This document shows positions 62,201 through 64,000 of a stretch of DNA of 64,000 nt, one piece after another (position 1 is the stretch's first letter; every line of letters starts with the position of its first letter). The stretch is from Cohnella herbarum (GTDB lineage Bacteria; Bacillota; Bacilli; Paenibacillales; Paenibacillaceae). A program made the position numbers and the translations under genes. Where the stretch lies: the NCBI RefSeq assembly GCF_012849095.1, contig NZ_CP051680.1, positions 1,550,001 through 1,614,000 on the forward strand, read 5' to 3'. The notes beneath the pieces were generated by a model, which was not told where the DNA came from, did no database searches, and saw nothing but the letters and a program-made list of their open reading frames with translations.

Positions 62201-64000
62201 ACCGGAGGCATCGCGTTGACCAATGTCGCGGTATCCGATCCGTTGCTATCGTACTTTAACTTAATTGCTTCGCTTGCCCCCGGCGCGTCCGTAACGGAGA
62301 CGATCCCGTTCGTTATCCCGGACGATGCGGCGGCCGGCTCGAGCATTACGAACGTCGTCACCGTCTCCCCGACGGAGACTGGGCCGCAGCAAGGAACGTC
62401 AACGGTAACGGTAAATCAAGTTCCCGCCATCTCGCTAACCAAAACGTCGGATAGGGACAATGCCCTGCCTGGAGACTTGATCACTTACACCGTTATTGTC
62501 ACGAACACCGGGAATGTGAATTTAACGAACGTGGTCGTCAGCGACCCGCTGCTCGGCCTGAATGCTGCTATCCCGACGCTTCCTGTTGGTCAATCGCAGA
62601 CCTTCACGCTAACGTTTACTGTTCCGCCGGGAACTATTGTCGGCACGGTTATCATGAATACGAGCACGGCTAATTCCGACCAAACGGCTTCCGTACAGGC
62701 ATCTGCTAATGTGCTGATCAATGGATTGCCCGCGGAATTGACGGTCGTGAAGACCCCGGATCGATTGATCGCGGCTCCCGGAGATACCGTTACGTACACG
62801 GTTACGGTGTCGAATCCCGGAACCGTTGTTCTGACGGATGTTGTCTTAACAGATGCTTTACTAGGCATCGCCCAAACGATCGGCACGCTTAATCCCGGCC
62901 AAAGCCTAACGTTTACATTCCTTTTTACGATTCCTGCCGATGCGCCGAACGGTTCCGTCATCGTCAATACGGTTGTGGCCACTTCGGATCAGACGAATCC
63001 GCAAGAAGACACATCCAACGTAACGGTCGACCCGAGTCCGGGTTTAACGATAACCAAGACCATCGATCCCGCGCAAGCCGCGCCGGGGCAAACCGCGATC
63101 GCGACGATCGTCGTACGGAATACGGGCAACGTCGATCTGACGAATGTCGTCATCGCCGATACGACGCTGGACTTCCGTTCCGTGCTTCCCACATTGCCTG
63201 CCGGATCGACGGTTTCCATCCCGATTCCGTTCGTGACGCCTAATGTACCGGCCGGCACGATACTATCCAATACGGCAACTGCATTTTCCGACGAAACGGG
63301 GCAAACTTCCGCTACCGCAACGATTACGGTTTTACCGGAGTTCCAATTAAGTCTGATCAAAAGCGTTAATCCGTCCATCGGCTTTCCCGGAGATAGCGTT
63401 ACATTCACCTTCACCATCCAAAATTCATCCAACGCGCCGCTCACCGATTTGCGATTCACGGACGATTTGCTTGGCATCGACAAGACGGTAAATCTTATTC
63501 CACCCGGGTTCTTCATCATTCTGTCCCGTACGTTCACGATACCTGAGGATGCGCGCGGCGGTACTGTAATCACGAATACGGCGGTGTTAAGTTCCGCCGA
63601 GACCTCGCCTGTTTCTTCTACCGTGCAGGTAACCGTGGCCGATAATCCGCAGCTCACGATTAGCAAAACGGTATTCCCGACCATCGCCATTCCAGGAGAA
63701 GTCGTGTTCTTCCGCTTGGAAGGCATCAATACCGGCAACGTACCTCTGGTGAACATACGCTACTCCGATCCGCTGTTCGGCATTAACGGAATCGTGGCTA
63801 TGCAGGATGTCGGAGTTGCGATCGCGATCATCATTCCATTTACTGTGCCGGCTACCGCGAGTCCCGGCGATACGATCGTCAATACGGTACTAACCGACTC
63901 GGTTCAAACCGGGCCTTTAAGCACGGCGGCGACATTAAGAATCGTTGGTCTCCCCCTCTCCGTTACGAAGAGATCGGACGTCGATCTCGTCTTCGTAGGG
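59213..64000 (+). CDS. giant DUF11-repeat protein, C-terminus beyond window
   Basis: At least 1,596 residues. Start ATG has AAAGGAGG about 14 bases upstream. Residues 1-110: SdrD B-like domain (GIVFNDINHNGQFDPGEPGIPNV). About 140-350: beta-propeller-like (LDNYIYGYDQLNNNIVRVD). About 370-545: GEVED-type domain (DFGDAPDTAAGNGPDNYST; SDGEVEDYIV). From 562: DUF11 repeats about 102 residues apart (KTVTPTSAAPGDVVQYTFTV, and so on), ten complete and an eleventh begun. There is no N-terminal signal peptide, which is odd for an apparent surface adhesin; a spore-coat or lysis-released role is possible. Confidence 0.88.
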   Translation, partial: MAATLTGIVFNDINHNGQFDPGEPGIPNVFVVLFSNTGGTCIPAQTDVNGIYSFTVTVAGTYTVYEPVANPGATCPPSTFTQPSGFTMSNGPRKITITVTAAQISSNATIANQNFSHDTTNNPLSCNSRLIQFAGRPSIRYSISVVTGTATVLGTVSPPVDINAIGYNPLDNYIYGYDQLNNNIVRVDNSGNVTALFPLPTGFPADAYTTGTFDLNGFLYLFVNNNSKFYVVDLRPNSATFMKLVNPANGFAEQTSNFGVALSAALNVSDWIINPSDNNLYGITPTGIVERIIPTTGKITDLTTTPHNTGPFGAIATDATGTIYAISNQTGNIFRYTIVGNNATAAQFSTTVTTSFNDATMCPLATVNIDFGDAPDTAAGNGPDNYSTVLAKNGPRHELVNDLLLGTQVTAEPDALQNATATGDDIPKDIQDDGLAVPLPALPINATSYSLNVTVINNTGSPANLYGWVDFNGDGIFQGNEASPVQVVSSQPGTQTIPITFTVPSSGVTLSAGHTFVRLRLTTDNLVNQNAASVTSVDTRTLGPASDGEVEDYIVQIAAPAELALTKTVTPTSAAPGDVVQYTFTVSNPGIVTLTNVLIEDSTLGLIDILSSLPVGSSVVLNASFTVPAGTPADTVITNTATATSDQTGPAIATAQVTVLPVFSMAVTKTSDRISVAPGETVTYTLTVTNTSNAAITNVTVTDALLGFTQNIPLLSAGESLSFMVLFTIPPGTPSGTVFTNLTTATSNETGPASDTATVIVTPVPNLVIFKTVTPQIAAPGDTVTYTLTATNAGNSTLTNVRIVDPTLGINQTFVTVNPGDSVIVTIPFVVPLTAMQGETLVNVATATADQTGPSQADAVVTVIGVPDIAITKSVSPEQSSPGNTVTYTFLVSNTGNTVLSNVTLTDPTLGLIQSIGTLAVGESRTVDFPFVIPNTAVSPFNNTATATGNFNTQAVQNSSSASLDVLLPAFTVTKSVDQSQVNPGDTVNFTFTIVNTGGIALTNVAVSDPLLSYFNLIASLAPGASVTETIPFVIPDDAAAGSSITNVVTVSPTETGPQQGTSTVTVNQVPAISLTKTSDRDNALPGDLITYTVIVTNTGNVNLTNVVVSDPLLGLNAAIPTLPVGQSQTFTLTFTVPPGTIVGTVIMNTSTANSDQTASVQASANVLINGLPAELTVVKTPDRLIAAPGDTVTYTVTVSNPGTVVLTDVVLTDALLGIAQTIGTLNPGQSLTFTFLFTIPADAPNGSVIVNTVVATSDQTNPQEDTSNVTVDPSPGLTITKTIDPAQAAPGQTAIATIVVRNTGNVDLTNVVIADTTLDFRSVLPTLPAGSTVSIPIPFVTPNVPAGTILSNTATAFSDETGQTSATATITVLPEFQLSLIKSVNPSIGFPGDSVTFTFTIQNSSNAPLTDLRFTDDLLGIDKTVNLIPPGFFIILSRTFTIPEDARGGTVITNTAVLSSAETSPVSSTVQVTVADNPQLTISKTVFPTIAIPGEVVFFRLEGINTGNVPLVNIRYSDPLFGINGIVAMQDVGVAIAIIIPFTVPATASPGDTIVNTVLTDSVQTGPLSTAATLRIVGLPLSVTKRSDVDLVFVG

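Noticed and set aside
60868..63756. Long minus-strand frames under the DUF11 gene
   Set aside because: They are antisense shadows of the repetitive, GC-biased coding sequence; none has a ribosome site or recognisable domain.

Overview
The window looks like a chromosomal segment of a Gram-positive Bacillota bacterium, most likely in the Paenibacillaceae (Paenibacillus or Cohnella-like). The evidence is strong AGGAGG-type ribosome sites before nearly every gene, frequent GTG and TTG starts, many rho-independent terminators, and the families present (FCD and YtrA-type GntR regulators, MerR-TipAS, DinB, GyrI-like, cydAB, DUF11 surface proteins). Genus assignment is inference. No rRNA, tRNA or CRISPR array was seen.

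Layout. 0-6.8 kb: surface-glycan cluster with rfbH-rfbF-rfbG (CDP-glucose to CDP-4-keto-3,6-dideoxyglucose), a truncated GT2 enzyme, and two divergent tandem paralogues that fuse a hexapeptide acyltransferase to a GT2 glycosyltransferase. 6.9-12.1 kb: a sugar-acid catabolic operon (FCD regulator, enolase-superfamily dehydratase, zinc dehydrogenase, FAH-family hydrolase, SDR) facing a second GntR gene. 12.1-16.4 kb: chrA, a YdeI-like gene, a methyltransferase and an OmlA-like secreted protein.

16.5-25.0 kb is the most unusual part. About ten small, mostly minus-strand genes or gene pairs (GyrI-like, VOC, VanZ, GNAT, MntA/HepT, an aspartyl protease pair, a kinase remnant, unknowns) are separated by related 80-190 bp imperfect palindromes. 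In gene orientation these begin near (A/G)CCTAAC and end near AACGTTAG(A/G)(T/C), with paired inner boxes ATTCACG and CGTGAAT. This is the layout of integron attC sites. No integrase is in the window, so it resembles an integrase-less cassette array in a phylum where these are not expected.

25.6-37.5 kb: an accessory zone of kinases (including streptomycin 6-kinase-like), DinB proteins, GNAT, a WYL regulator, an MFS pump and several decayed genes. 37.8-43.5 kb: a MerR-TipAS/MFS pair with a 19-bp-spacer promoter, an IS30 element that cuts an ECF sigma gene, TetR and a second-type methionine aminopeptidase. 43.5-48.8 kb: two ABC systems. 49-56.5 kb: a P-loop kinase, a beta-gamma-crystallin-like protein, an SDR, MarR, an 11-copy 51-bp tandem repeat, a FAD monooxygenase behind MarR-type palindromes, and a CatB-like acetyltransferase. 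56.6-59.0 kb: cydAB plus an unlisted 31-residue membrane microprotein translationally coupled to cydB. 59.2 kb to the end: a giant DUF11-repeat protein that runs off the window.
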